Shown here: piece by piece, positions 1 through 7,902 of the stretch
How positions within the stretch are numbered: the first letter of the stretch is position 1
Layout: each line of letters starts with the position of its first letter
Assembly (NCBI GenBank): GCA_002692855.1
Contig: NZMJ01000125.1
Coordinates: 1-33,397 of the forward strand
Length of the DNA stretch: 33,397 bases
Direction: 5' to 3'
Source: Maricaulis sp.
GTDB lineage: Bacteria > Pseudomonadota > Alphaproteobacteria > Caulobacterales > Maricaulaceae
Notes under the pieces: generated by a model
What the model saw: only the letters and a program-made list of their open reading frames with translations
Databases searched by the model: none
What the model was told of the DNA's origin: nothing
Position numbers and translations under genes: made by a program

Positions 1-20
1 CCGGGGCGGAAACGCCCCGG
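1..20 (-). terminator. Hairpin after tsf, probable terminator
   Basis: A perfect 8-bp GC-rich stem (CCGGGGCG / CGCCCCGG) closes on a 4-base loop, 16 bases beyond the tsf stop codon. The hairpin touches the window edge, so I cannot see whether a T-tract follows on the minus strand. Its place directly behind the last gene of the rpsB-tsf pair supports an intrinsic terminator. Confidence 0.7.
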
Positions 21-36
21 CACGGCTCGTTCAATG

Positions 37-981
37 TTATTTCTTGCCGGCCATCGAGGCGACTTCGGCGGCGAAATCGGCTTCCGGCTCTTTCTCGACG
101 CCTTCACCAAGCGCCATGCGGACGAATGCCGCGATCTTGACCGGTCCGCCGACCTCGGACCCGGAGTCCTTCAGCAGCTGCTCGATCGTCTGGTCGGGGT
201 TCATCACGAAAGCCTGCTTGTTGAGCACGACTTCCTCATAGAATTTGCGCAGGCGGCCTTCGACCATCTTCTCGATGATGTTCTCCGGCTTGCCGGACTC
301 GCGGGCTTGAGCGGCGAACACTTCGCGCTCCTTGTTGACCGCCTCGGCATCGAGATCATCGGTCGAAACCGACAGCGCCGGTGCGGGCGAAGCCGCGGCG
401 ACGTGCATCGCGATCTTGCGGCCGAGATCAGCCAGCTTGGCTTGATCGCCGGACGATTCCAGCGCCACCAGAACGCCAAGACGGCCGACATTGTCGCCCG
501 CAGCGTTGTGGACGTAGCTCGCCACGACACCTTCGGAAACCGACAGGACGGCCGCACGGCGCAGCGCCATGTTCTCGCCGATGGTGGCGATCAAATTCGT
601 CAGGCTGTCTTCGACGGTCGCGCCCGAAGCGGTCTTCGCCTTCTTCAGGGATTCCACATCGCCGCCTTCGGTCAGGGCCAGCTCGGCCAGTTCGGCGACG
701 GCTGCCTTGAACGTGTCGTTGCGTGCGACGAAATCGGTTTCGGAGTTCAGCTCAATCGTCGCGCCGGTCTTGCCGTCACCAGATACGGCAACGCCCACGA
801 GGCCTTCGGAGGCCACGCGATCAGACTTCTTGGCGGCCTTCGAAAGGCCTTTCGCGCGCAGCCAATCGATAGCCGCATCCACATCGCCGCCGGTTTCGGT
901 CAGCGCTTTCTTGCAATCCATCATGCCTGCGCCGGTACGTTCGCGCAGTTCCTTGACGAGGGCCGCAGTGATCTCAGCCAT
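37..981 (-). CDS. tsf: Elongation factor Ts
   Basis: EF-Ts is the guanine nucleotide exchange factor that recycles EF-Tu-GDP to EF-Tu-GTP during translation elongation in the cytoplasm. The 314-residue protein starts with the family's N-terminal UBA-like region ([17 protein letters not shown]) and carries the core motif TDFVARND, which contacts EF-Tu. Its length is slightly above the E. coli protein. The ATG is preceded by AGGAG at a 7-base spacing (minus strand), which supports this start. It follows rpsB by 113 bases on the same strand, the usual rpsB-tsf arrangement, so expression is probably coupled to S2 synthesis. Nothing is truncated. The identification is secure. Confidence 0.97.
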   Translation of the reverse strand: MAEITAALVKELRERTGAGMMDCKKALTETGGDVDAAIDWLRAKGLSKAAKKSDRVASEGLVGVAVSGDGKTGATIELNSETDFVARNDTFKAAVAELAELALTEGGDVESLKKAKTASGATVEDSLTNLIATIGENMALRRAAVLSVSEGVVASYVHNAAGDNVGRLGVLVALESSGDQAKLADLGRKIAMHVAAASPAPALSVSTDDLDAEAVNKEREVFAAQARESGKPENIIEKMVEGRLRKFYEEVVLNKQAFVMNPDQTIEQLLKDSGSEVGGPVKIAAFVRMALGEGVEKEPEADFAAEVASMAGKK

Positions 982-1013
982 GGGTTCGCTCCTGTCTCAT
1001 CATGTGTGCATGA

Positions 1014-1044
1014 GCCACGGCTCCCGTTCAGCGGAAACCGTGGC
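1014..1044 (-). repeat. Stem-loop between rpsB and tsf
   Basis: GCCACGG (1014-1020) and CCGTGGC (1038-1044) form a 7-bp inverted repeat, and a small CCG/CGG stem lies inside the loop. No T-tract follows on the minus strand, so this looks more like an attenuating or processing hairpin between the two cistrons than a full terminator. Its function is inferred from position only. Confidence 0.45.
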
Positions 1045-1094
1045 CCTTCAATTCAACTCGCCTTGGCCGGGTCTATACCCCGCCAATCTGACAC

Positions 1095-1946
1095 TTACGC
1101 GTCGGCGTTCTCGGATTTCTTGGCATCGTCCGCCGGGGCTTCGGCCGCCGGTGCGTCCTCAGCCGCAGGCGCTTCAGCCGTGTCTTCGGCTGCGATCGCC
1201 GGCTCGACCGGGTTCTCGGACTCGCCGAGATCAACACCCATGTCGACAGCGCCCTGCGAGAAGCCGTCCAGAACCGCATCGGCCACCAGGTCGCAATAGA
1301 GCGACAGGGCGCGCGCGGCATCGTCATTCCCCGGGATCGGGAAAGTGACCGAGTCCGGATCGCAATTGGAGTCGACGATCGCGACGACCGGGATGCCCAG
1401 CTTGCGGGCTTCCTGGATGGCAATCGCTTCCTTGTTGGTATCGATCACGAACATCAGGTCGGGGATGCCGCCCATGTCCTTGATGCCGCCGAGCGACAGT
1501 TCGAGCTTGTCACGCTCGCGCGTCAGGTTGAGCAATTCCTTCTTGGTGAAGCCCGAAGCTTCCGGATTGTCACCGTCGAGGAGCGATTCCAGCTCGCGCA
1601 GGCGGCTGATCGAATGGGAAATGGTCCGCCAGTTGGTCAGCGTGCCACCGAGCCAACGGTGGTTCACGTAATACTGCGCGCAACGCTTCGCCGCCACTGC
1701 AACCGGCTCGGAAGCCTGGCGCTTGGTGCCGACGAACAGGACGCGGCCACCCTTGGCGGCAATGTTGCGGATCTGGACCAGCGACTGGTGCAACAGCGGA
1801 ACCGTCTGCGACAGGTCGAGAATGTGAATGCCGGAGCGCTGACCAAAGATGTAGTCGCGCATCTTCGGGTTCCAGCGGTGCGTCTGGTGACCAAAGTGAC
1901 AGCCAGCTTCGAGAAGCTGACGCATGGAGAAATCAGGGAGAGCCAT
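1095..1946 (-). CDS. rpsB: 30S ribosomal protein S2
   Basis: S2 is a structural protein of the small ribosomal subunit, bound late on the 30S body near S1. The sequence begins [20 protein letters not shown] and has the S2 signatures GTKRQA and [20 protein letters not shown] chose the ATG at 1946 because an AAAGGA motif lies 9 bases upstream. A second in-frame ATG three codons earlier abuts that motif and would be badly spaced, and the much longer open frame (to 2123) runs through non-coding leader. This gives 283 residues. The last 30 or so residues are an Ala/Glu/Asp-rich acidic tail absent from E. coli S2; such tails are common in alphaproteobacterial S2. It is followed by tsf. Confidence 0.96.
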   Translation of the reverse strand: MALPDFSMRQLLEAGCHFGHQTHRWNPKMRDYIFGQRSGIHILDLSQTVPLLHQSLVQIRNIAAKGGRVLFVGTKRQASEPVAVAAKRCAQYYVNHRWLGGTLTNWRTISHSISRLRELESLLDGDNPEASGFTKKELLNLTRERDKLELSLGGIKDMGGIPDLMFVIDTNKEAIAIQEARKLGIPVVAIVDSNCDPDSVTFPIPGNDDAARALSLYCDLVADAVLDGFSQGAVDMGVDLGESENPVEPAIAAEDTAEAPAAEDAPAAEAPADDAKKSENADA

Positions 1947-1962
1947 CGTCTTCATTCCTTTT

Positions 1963-2039
1963 CCGGTTGGCCTCCGCGGAACAGCATCTCCAACCGGGGA
2001 TCGGCAGGAGACACCGGAATGGGCGAACGGGATGTCTCC
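1963..2039 (-). promoter_or_regulatory. rpsB 5' leader with two stem-loops
   Basis: Two perfect inverted repeats lie in tandem upstream of the rpsB ribosome binding site. CCGGTTGG (1963-1970) pairs with CCAACCGG (1990-1997), and GGAGACA (2007-2013) pairs with TGTCTCC (2033-2039). Each has a 19-base loop. In the minus-strand transcript they would fold about 17 bases before the start codon. Ribosomal protein leaders often bind their own product to shut off translation, and E. coli S2 regulates rpsB-tsf this way. Applying that here is inference; I do not recognise this exact fold. Confidence 0.5.
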
Positions 2040-2076
2040 CCGTGTCGACCGTGTTCCACGTGCGTGATGAGGCGGG

Positions 2077-2104
2077 CTTATAAGCCAGGTATGGGAAAAG
2101 GCAA
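2077..2104 (-). promoter_or_regulatory. Candidate rpsB-tsf promoter
   Basis: On the minus strand, TTGCCT (2104-2099) and TATAAG (2082-2077) are separated by 16 bases, a reasonable housekeeping sigma promoter. The -10 lies inside the 12-base perfect palindrome GGCTTATAAGCC (2075-2086). Transcription would begin near 2070 and leave a leader of roughly 125 bases before rpsB. The two hexamers are seen; activity is inferred. Confidence 0.5.
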
Positions 2105-2108
2105 GCAT

Positions 2109-2133
2109 GGCGGACTGCCGCATGCAGTCAGCC
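2109..2133 (-). terminator. Possible dnaE terminator hairpin
   Basis: GACTGC (2113-2118) pairs with GCAGTC (2124-2129) around a 5-base loop. The stem continues after one G/A mismatch with GGC (2109-2111) against GCC (2131-2133). It lies 12 bases after the dnaE stop and just before the candidate rpsB promoter. The T-rich part (CTTTT) follows only several bases later, so this is a weak terminator at best. Confidence 0.4.
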
Positions 2134-2144
2134 GGTCGCGGCCA

Positions 2145-5100
2145 TCAGACGGTCTCGACACTCTCAACGCCGCGCACGGCCTTCAATGCCGCCTGGACGA
2201 CTGCATCGCACGGCATGCGCCTCGGCAATTTCAGCTCGGCCTCGCGGCCATGCGATACCGGCAGGATGAAGTGGATCTCGCCGCCCTCACCATTGGCCCG
2301 CGATGCCGCGCGCTCGAGCCTTGAACGCACGCCTTCCACCGCTTCGGGCAACAGGCGTATCCGCAAGCCCGCAGCCATCGGGGCCGAGTCCAGCGTCTCG
2401 ACACTGTCGGCGAAGAAACGCAATTCCTCATCCCGGCCATCGACACGCGTGGTCACAATAATGGACGCTCCGGTCTCGAGCGCCTCACGCGACGACCGCA
2501 GGGTTTCCGGTGGAACGAGGATCTCAAACTCCCCGGTCGGATCGGACAGTGTCACGAAGGCAAACCGCTCGCCGGACTTGCTCGACACGCGCTCCTGCCG
2601 GCGGCGAACGACCCCGGCCATTCGCAGCGCTGAGGCCCCCTCGCTGACGCGTGCCTGTGCGTCGGCGAACAGCACGACGCCGCGCAGCGCCAGCGCTTCG
2701 GTCAAATCGTCGAGCGGGTGCCCAGACAGGAAAAAACCGACGGCCGCCAGTTCGTTGTCCAGCCGTTCCGTGGCAATCCAGGGCTCGGCGTCCGGAAGTG
2801 GCGGGTGCGAAAGCCCCCCTTCGCTCGGCGCCGCGCCGCCAAACAGGCTCGACTGCGAGCTTTCGCGCTGTTCGGCCACGGCGTTGGCGAGCGCCATCAA
2901 GACCGGTGCGGCGGCAAAGGCCCGCGCGCGATCAGCCTCAAGGCTGTCGAACGCCCCGGCGCGCGCGAGATTTTCCATCGTGCGCTTGTTCACCAGCTTT
3001 GGATCGACACGCTCGGCAAAGTCGTAAAGGTCCTTGAAGGGACCGCCGGACGTCCGGACCTCGACGAGATGCTCCATCGCGGACATCGAGACATTCCTGA
3101 TCGCGCCGAGCGCATAGCGTACCGCGCCCTCCTCGACCGAAAAGTCCGCAAGGCTCGCATTGACGTCGGGCGGCAGGACCGGGACGTCCATCTTGCGCGC
3201 TTCCTGGAAAAAGAGCGCCAGCTTGTCGAAATTATTGCGGTCGAGGCTCATCAGCGCCGCGAGAAACTCCACCGGGCGATGGGTCTTCAGCCAGGCGGTT
3301 CGATATGCGATTGCGGCATAGGCGGCCGCGTGGGACTTGTTGAATCCATAGCCCGCGAACTCGTTCACGAGTTCAAAGATGTGCGCCGCCTTGCCCTCAT
3401 TGACGCCGCGCTCAAGCGCGCCCTCGATGAAACGGACCCGCTGGCGGTCCATCTCCTCTTTCTTCTTCTTGCCCATGGCCCGGCGCAGGAGGTCAGCCTC
3501 GCCGAGCGAATACCCCGAAAGGATCTGGGCGATCTGCATCACCTGTTCCTGGTAGATGATCACGCCATAGGTCTCGGCGAGGACATCCTTCAGCTTCGGG
3601 TGCATGTAATCGACGTCGAGCCGGCCGAACTTGCGGTCGACATAGACGTCGATGTTCTTCATCGGGCCGGGACGATAGAGCGAGATGAGCGCGATCAGGT
3701 CCTCGATCTTGTCGGGCTTCATCTTCTTCAGCGTGTCACGCATGCCGGTGGATTCCAGCTGGAACACGCCGATGGCCGCGCCTGTGCCGAGCATGTCGTA
3801 GACCGCTGGATCGGCGTAACCGTCATCGAGGTCGGGCTCATCAAGCCCCTGACCACGCATGTATTCGATTGCGCGCGCAATCACCGTCAGGGTTTTCAGG
3901 CCCAGGAAGTCGAATTTCACCAGTCCCGCTGGCTCGACCCATTTCATGTTGAACTGGGTGGCGGGGATGTCCGATCGCGGGTCACGATAGAGCGGCGTCA
4001 GCTCGACCAGGCTGCGGTCGCCAATCACCACGCCGGCTGCGTGGGTGGAGGCATTGCGGTAAAGCCCCTCCAGCTTCAGCGCGACTTCGAGCAGCTTGGC
4101 GACAGCGGGATCGTCATCGCGCATCTGGCGCAACTTCGATTCCGTTTCGATGGCCTGAGAGAGCGTGACCGGATTGGCGGGATTGGCCGGGACAAGCTTG
4201 GCGATCCGGTCAACGAGGCCGAGCGGCAGTTGAAGGACACGGCCGACATCGCGTACCACGGCGCGGGCCTGCAAGGTGCCGAAGGTGATGATCTGCGCGA
4301 CGTGATCGGAGCCGTAGCGCTCCTGCACGTAGCGGATCACCTCACCGCGGCGCTCCTGGCAGAAGTCGATGTCGAAGTCGGGCATCGACACGCGTTCCGG
4401 GTTGAGAAAGCGCTCGAACAGCAAACCGAAACGCAGCGGATCGAGGTCGGTGATGGTCAGCGCCCAGGCGACGACGGAGCCAGCGCCGGACCCGCGTCCG
4501 GGACCAACGGGAATATCCTTGCCCTTGGCCCACTGGATGAAGTCCGAGACGATCAGGAAGTAGCCGGGGAACCCCATCTGGGCGATGACGCCGAGCTCGT
4601 AGTCGAGCCGTTCGCGGTATTCGGATTCAGGCGCTGCCGGATCGATCACCGTCAGGCGCTCGGTCAGCCCCTCATGGGCGCGCGCTGCGAGTTCATCGGT
4701 CTCGTCGCGGCCGTCAGCGGTCTCGAAGCGCGGCAAAAGCGGAACGGAGGTCTGCGGCCGGAAGGCACAGCGGCGCGCGATCTCGATCGTGTTGTCCAGC
4801 GCCTCGGGCAAATCCTCGAAGCGGGACGCCATCTCCTCGACGGTGGCGAAGTGGTGGTCGGGCGTGACGCGCCGCCGGTCCTCGACGCTGAGATAGGAGC
4901 TTTCCGAAATGCACAGCAGCGCATCATGTGCGGCGTGCATGGACGGGTCAGGAAAAAAGGCCTCGTTCGTGGCGACGAGCGGGAGCCCGCGCTCATAGGC
5001 CTGATCGACCAGCCAGGACTCGGCTTCGAGTTCCTCGCGGCGGCCATGCCGCTGGAGTTCGACATAAAGCCGGTCGCCGTAAAGGTCGCCAAGGGTGGAA

Positions 5101-5588
5101 AGCCAGCTTGCGGCCTCAGCCTCGCGGCCACCGACGACCAGGCGGTTGAGCACCCCGTCGGGGCCGCCGGTCAGCGCAATCAGCCCATCAGCGTGCGCCT
5201 TCAGGTGGTCGAGCGTGATGTGCGGCCGGTCCATCGGGCCGGCATCGAGAAAGGCCGCGCTCGAAAGCGCCATCAGGTTACGATAACCGGCCTCGCTCTG
5301 CGCCAGCAAAACCAGCGTCCCGTCCGCCTCGATACGATCGCCGGGCCGTCCCTCAAAAACCGAAACCGACAATGTGCATCCAACGATCGGCTGGATGCCG
5401 GAGCCTGCAAGCGTTTCGGAAAATTCCAGGGCGCCGAACAGGTTGTTGGTGTCCGTGAGCGCCACCGCCGGCATGGCGTATTCCGCGCACAGGCTTGCCA
5501 TATCCTTGATCTTGATCGCGCCCTCGAGGAGCGAATAGGGCGACCTCGTGCGCAGATGGATAAAGCGGGGTGGTCCGGACGCGGTCAT
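2145..5588 (-). CDS. dnaE: DNA polymerase III alpha subunit
   Basis: This is the catalytic subunit of the replicative DNA polymerase. The N-terminal PHP domain opens with FIHLRTRSPYSLLEG; the HxH metal motif of active PHP domains is altered to HLR, so PHP metal catalysis is doubtful. Near residue 350 is GPGRGSGAGSVVAWAL, and near residue 400 is PDFDIDFCQERR, whose two aspartates are the family C catalytic pair. The C-terminal part resembles the OB/tail region. Length is about 1147 residues, typical of DnaE1 and longer than the SOS enzyme DnaE2. The start is uncertain: the ATG at 5588 is used, but a GTG at 5603 lies 3 bases after AGGAG and adds five residues. The gene follows an SOS-linked small gene by about 70 bases. 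Confidence 0.96.
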   Translation of the reverse strand: MTASGPPRFIHLRTRSPYSLLEGAIKIKDMASLCAEYAMPAVALTDTNNLFGALEFSETLAGSGIQPIVGCTLSVSVFEGRPGDRIEADGTLVLLAQSEAGYRNLMALSSAAFLDAGPMDRPHITLDHLKAHADGLIALTGGPDGVLNRLVVGGREAEAASWLSTLGDLYGDRLYVELQRHGRREELEAESWLVDQAYERGLPLVATNEAFFPDPSMHAAHDALLCISESSYLSVEDRRRVTPDHHFATVEEMASRFEDLPEALDNTIEIARRCAFRPQTSVPLLPRFETADGRDETDELAARAHEGLTERLTVIDPAAPESEYRERLDYELGVIAQMGFPGYFLIVSDFIQWAKGKDIPVGPGRGSGAGSVVAWALTITDLDPLRFGLLFERFLNPERVSMPDFDIDFCQERRGEVIRYVQERYGSDHVAQIITFGTLQARAVVRDVGRVLQLPLGLVDRIAKLVPANPANPVTLSQAIETESKLRQMRDDDPAVAKLLEVALKLEGLYRNASTHAAGVVIGDRSLVELTPLYRDPRSDIPATQFNMKWVEPAGLVKFDFLGLKTLTVIARAIEYMRGQGLDEPDLDDGYADPAVYDMLGTGAAIGVFQLESTGMRDTLKKMKPDKIEDLIALISLYRPGPMKNIDVYVDRKFGRLDVDYMHPKLKDVLAETYGVIIYQEQVMQIAQILSGYSLGEADLLRRAMGKKKKEEMDRQRVRFIEGALERGVNEGKAAHIFELVNEFAGYGFNKSHAAAYAAIAYRTAWLKTHRPVEFLAALMSLDRNNFDKLALFFQEARKMDVPVLPPDVNASLADFSVEEGAVRYALGAIRNVSMSAMEHLVEVRTSGGPFKDLYDFAERVDPKLVNKRTMENLARAGAFDSLEADRARAFAAAPVLMALANAVAEQRESSQSSLFGGAAPSEGGLSHPPLPDAEPWIATERLDNELAAVGFFLSGHPLDDLTEALALRGVVLFADAQARVSEGASALRMAGVVRRRQERVSSKSGERFAFVTLSDPTGEFEILVPPETLRSSREALETGASIIVTTRVDGRDEELRFFADSVETLDSAPMAAGLRIRLLPEAVEGVRSRLERAASRANGEGGEIHFILPVSHGREAELKLPRRMPCDAVVQAALKAVRGVESVETV

Positions 5589-5616
5589 GGCGGGATGAGG
5601 CACCCTCTCCTGTTGT

Positions 5617-5641
5617 CGGACGCCCTGAGACCGGGCGTCCG
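5617..5641 (-). repeat. Strong hairpin between small SOS gene and dnaE
   Basis: CGGACGCCC (5617-5625) and GGGCGTCCG (5633-5641) form a perfect 9-bp stem with a 7-base loop. On the minus strand it lies after the stop codon of the 34-residue gene and about 30 bases before the dnaE start. The sequence following the stem is ACAACAGGAG, without a T-tract. It may therefore be an attenuator, an RNA-end stabiliser or a Rho-assisted stop limiting SOS read-through into dnaE. The structure is seen; the role is inferred. Confidence 0.55.
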
Positions 5642-5657
5642 CGAGTCACGGCGAAGC

Positions 5658-5762
5658 CTAGACGACGGCGGGCGCTGAGAGAACCGAACCCCACATCAGA
5701 ATGACCGACGTGAAACCCAGCAAGGCGATGGCGGCGGAAACGTCTGCAATCATGCGGCGCAT
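5658..5762 (-). CDS. sidA: Small SOS-linked membrane protein, SidA-like
   Basis: This 34-codon reading frame begins MRRMIADVSAAIALLGF. It has a basic N-terminus and one continuous hydrophobic segment (about residues 8-32), so it should be a single-span inner-membrane protein. GGGGAG lies 7 bases before the ATG. Upstream is a perfect GTTC-N7-GTTC box, the LexA operator type of alphaproteobacteria. In Caulobacter crescentus, SidA is a 29-residue SOS-induced membrane peptide that blocks division through the late divisome (FtsW/FtsN), and as I recall its gene neighbours dnaE. Size, single span, SOS box and place between lolD and dnaE all match; no alignment was possible. It could be an unrelated small protein, but coding with this box is unlikely by chance. 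Confidence 0.7.
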   Translation of the reverse strand: MRRMIADVSAAIALLGFTSVILMWGSVLSAPAVV

Positions 5763-5797
5763 GGTGAACTCCCCTGTTCCTGTTAGTCTGAATATGT

Positions 5798-5828
5798 GTT
5801 CGTGTTTTGTTCTTTTCATGTTTTGTTC
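5798..5828 (-). promoter_or_regulatory. LexA (SOS) operator pair upstream of sidA-like gene
   Basis: Read on the plus strand, GTTC (5798-5801), seven bases and GTTC (5809-5812) form a perfect direct-repeat SOS box of the GTTC-N7-GTTC type known in Caulobacter and Rhodobacter. A second box with one mismatch, TTTC-N7-GTTC, follows at 5814-5828. The site ends 36 bases before the start codon of the small membrane gene. A possible -35 (TTGACC on the minus strand, 5838-5833) sits just upstream; no convincing -10 is visible. A GAATC site (5847-5851), a potential CcrM methylation target, is close by. Confidence 0.75.
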
Positions 5829-5870
5829 CGCCGGTCAAGCGAAAACGAATCGGTCGGGATTACTGCGAAT

Positions 5871-6572
5871 TCAGGAGGCGGAGTGATCGATGCCCGTCCA
5901 GGGAATGACCCGGCCCTCGCTGAGCGTGATCGCCCGGTCCATCCGGTCGGCCAGCGCGAGGTTGTGGGTGGCCACGAGTGCCGTCACCCCCTGCTCGCGG
6001 GCCGCCTGGAAGAAGGCCTCGAACACGGCATCAGACGTCTTGGGATCGAGATTTCCGGTCGGCTCGTCGGCCAGGATAATGCGCGGATTATTCGCGAAGG
6101 CGCGCGCGATGGCGACACGCTGCTGTTCGCCGCCCGAGAGGGCAGCGGGCCGGTGGTCGGCGCGCTCGGTCAGTCCCATCATGGCGAGAAGCTGGTCGGC
6201 ATGCGCGACGGCGTCGGCGCGTTTGCGCCCCGCGATCAGTTGCGGAAGCACGATGTTTTCCCGCGCATCGAATTCCGGCAGCAGGTGATGGAATTGATAG
6301 ACGAAGCCGATCATCGAGCGGCGCAGCGCGGTGCGCTCGGCATCGGATCTGGTCAACCCGTCATGACCGCCAATCGTGACCGTCCCCGCTTGCGGCGGTT
6401 CCAGCAATCCGGCGACATGAAGAAGCGACGACTTGCCCGAGCCCGACGGACCGACAAGGCCCACGACTTCGCCCGGGACAAGATCGACGCTCGCATCCTT
6501 CAGGACGGTCAGCGGCTTGGCACCGGCATAGGTGCGCTCGATGTCTTTCAGGGAGAGAACGGGCTCACTCAT
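5871..6572 (-). CDS. lolD: Lipoprotein-releasing ABC transporter ATPase LolD
   Basis: LolD is the ATPase of the LolCDE complex, which extracts mature outer-membrane lipoproteins from the inner membrane and hands them to LolA. The 233-residue protein has Walker A GPSGSGKS (41-48), the signature LSGGEQQRVAIARAF, Walker B RIILADEPTGNLD and the switch histidine in VATHN. The segment QFHHLLPEFDARENI is characteristic of LolD. The ATG at 6572 was chosen because it overlaps the lolC stop by 8 bases (ATGAGTGA), a coupled pair; the frame open to 6608 would run into lolC. No lolE is present, so one permease probably serves as a homodimer or as LolF-like. Confidence 0.95.
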   Translation of the reverse strand: MSEPVLSLKDIERTYAGAKPLTVLKDASVDLVPGEVVGLVGPSGSGKSSLLHVAGLLEPPQAGTVTIGGHDGLTRSDAERTALRRSMIGFVYQFHHLLPEFDARENIVLPQLIAGRKRADAVAHADQLLAMMGLTERADHRPAALSGGEQQRVAIARAFANNPRIILADEPTGNLDPKTSDAVFEAFFQAAREQGVTALVATHNLALADRMDRAITLSEGRVIPWTGIDHSAS

Positions 6573-7902
6573 AGCGCAGCGCCTCCACCGGATCGAGCCG
6601 CGCCGCACGCCAGGCGGGCGGGATGGCGGCGAGGAAGGCTGCGAACAGGCCGAAACCGGCCGCGAAGGTGACTTCGGTCCAGTCGAGCCGCGCCGGCAGG
6701 GTCGTCAGGAAATAGACTTCCGGATTGAAGGGATTCACACCCGTGATGATCTGGATGAAATTCTGGATCACCCCGATATTGAGGACCAGGACGATCCCGA
6801 GCAGCACGCCGCCGATGGCGCCCACGCCGCCAATCATCAGGCCGATCGTGGTGAAAACGCGCATCATCGCGCCTTGTGTCGCCCCCATCGTGCGCAAGAT
6901 GGCGATGTCGCGGCCCTTGTTCTTCACCAGCATGATCAGGCCGGTGATGATGTTGAGTGCGGCGATACCGATCACCAGCGCCATGATCATGCGCATGGCG
7001 ACCCGCTCGACCTGCAGGGCGTCGTAAAAACTGCGGTTCTGCTGGCGCCAGTCATAGATGATGCCGCGGCCACGCACCCGATTGACCACTTCATCGAGGA
7101 CCGGGTCCATCCCGTCGGGATTGGCGACACGCGCCTCGATTGTCTCCGGTCCATCCAGCGAGAAGAACAGGATGGCCTGATCGAGCGGCATGAAGACAAC
7201 GATCTGGTCGAACTCGTAGATGCCGACCGAGAACACGCCGCCAACTTCATAGGCCTTGCGGCGCGGCGTCATCCCGAAGGGTGTCGCAGTGCCGCTGGCC
7301 CCGATGAGCGTGATCTCGTCGCCCGGCATCACGCCGAGATTGCGCGCCAGTTGCTGGCCGATCAGGATGATGTCTCCGCCGTTGCGACCGTCACCAAAGC
7401 CATCAAATGTCCCGAACTGGATTCCGGTATTCCCGCCGGGTTCCGGTGTGCCGCTGACGCGCTCGATGGTCGCCAGTTCTTCGCGGGAGATGCCGATGAC
7501 CTGTGCCGGGCCGGTCCGCCCCCCGACCGAGACGAGCGCCTGTCCGACCACGCGCTGCCCGACGCTGACGACGCCCGGAACCGCGGCGATCTCGTCGGAT
7601 AGCGCAGTCAGCTCCTCGGGCGTCAATGCGTCGAGATTGCCGTATTGCTGGGGCCGGACATCGACATAGATGTGCGATTGAACGCCCAGAAGCTGGCTCA
7701 TCAACTCGTGACGAAAGCCATTCATGATCGACATGATCGTGATCAGGGCGGCAACGCCGAGCGTGATCCCGAGGAAGGAGATGATGGCGATCAGGGCAAT
7801 GCCGCCATCCTTGCGGCGGGCACCGAGATAGCGGCGCGCGAGCGTGAACTCATAGGCGCTGAACGGGTGCGCCCCTTTTTCGAGCGGGCTCGCTTCAGCC
7901 AT
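6565..7902 (-). CDS. lolC: Lipoprotein-releasing ABC transporter permease LolC/LolE family
   Basis: This is the membrane partner of LolD for lipoprotein release at the inner membrane. The 445-residue chain has one N-terminal transmembrane helix (about 35-60, [20 protein letters not shown]), a periplasmic MacB-like domain of some 200 residues, and three helices in the C-terminal third. It ends with the FtsX-type motif [18 protein letters not shown]. The ATG at 7902 is preferred because AAGGAG lies 9 bases upstream, inside the end of proS. Start and proS stop overlap by 8 bases, and its stop overlaps lolD by 8 bases, so proS-lolC-lolD appear translationally coupled. C versus E type cannot be told here. 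Confidence 0.94.
   Translation of the reverse strand: MAEASPLEKGAHPFSAYEFTLARRYLGARRKDGGIALIAIISFLGITLGVAALITIMSIMNGFRHELMSQLLGVQSHIYVDVRPQQYGNLDALTPEELTALSDEIAAVPGVVSVGQRVVGQALVSVGGRTGPAQVIGISREELATIERVSGTPEPGGNTGIQFGTFDGFGDGRNGGDIILIGQQLARNLGVMPGDEITLIGASGTATPFGMTPRRKAYEVGGVFSVGIYEFDQIVVFMPLDQAILFFSLDGPETIEARVANPDGMDPVLDEVVNRVRGRGIIYDWRQQNRSFYDALQVERVAMRMIMALVIGIAALNIITGLIMLVKNKGRDIAILRTMGATQGAMMRVFTTIGLMIGGVGAIGGVLLGIVLVLNIGVIQNFIQIITGVNPFNPEVYFLTTLPARLDWTEVTFAAGFGLFAAFLAAIPPAWRAARLDPVEALRYE

Noticed and set aside
2718-5678. A 986-codon open frame on the plus strand opposite dnaE.
   Set aside because: It lies antisense to a complete, motif-rich dnaE. Its translation is Arg/Gly/His/Asp-rich without recognisable domains, as expected from the opposite strand of a GC-rich gene.
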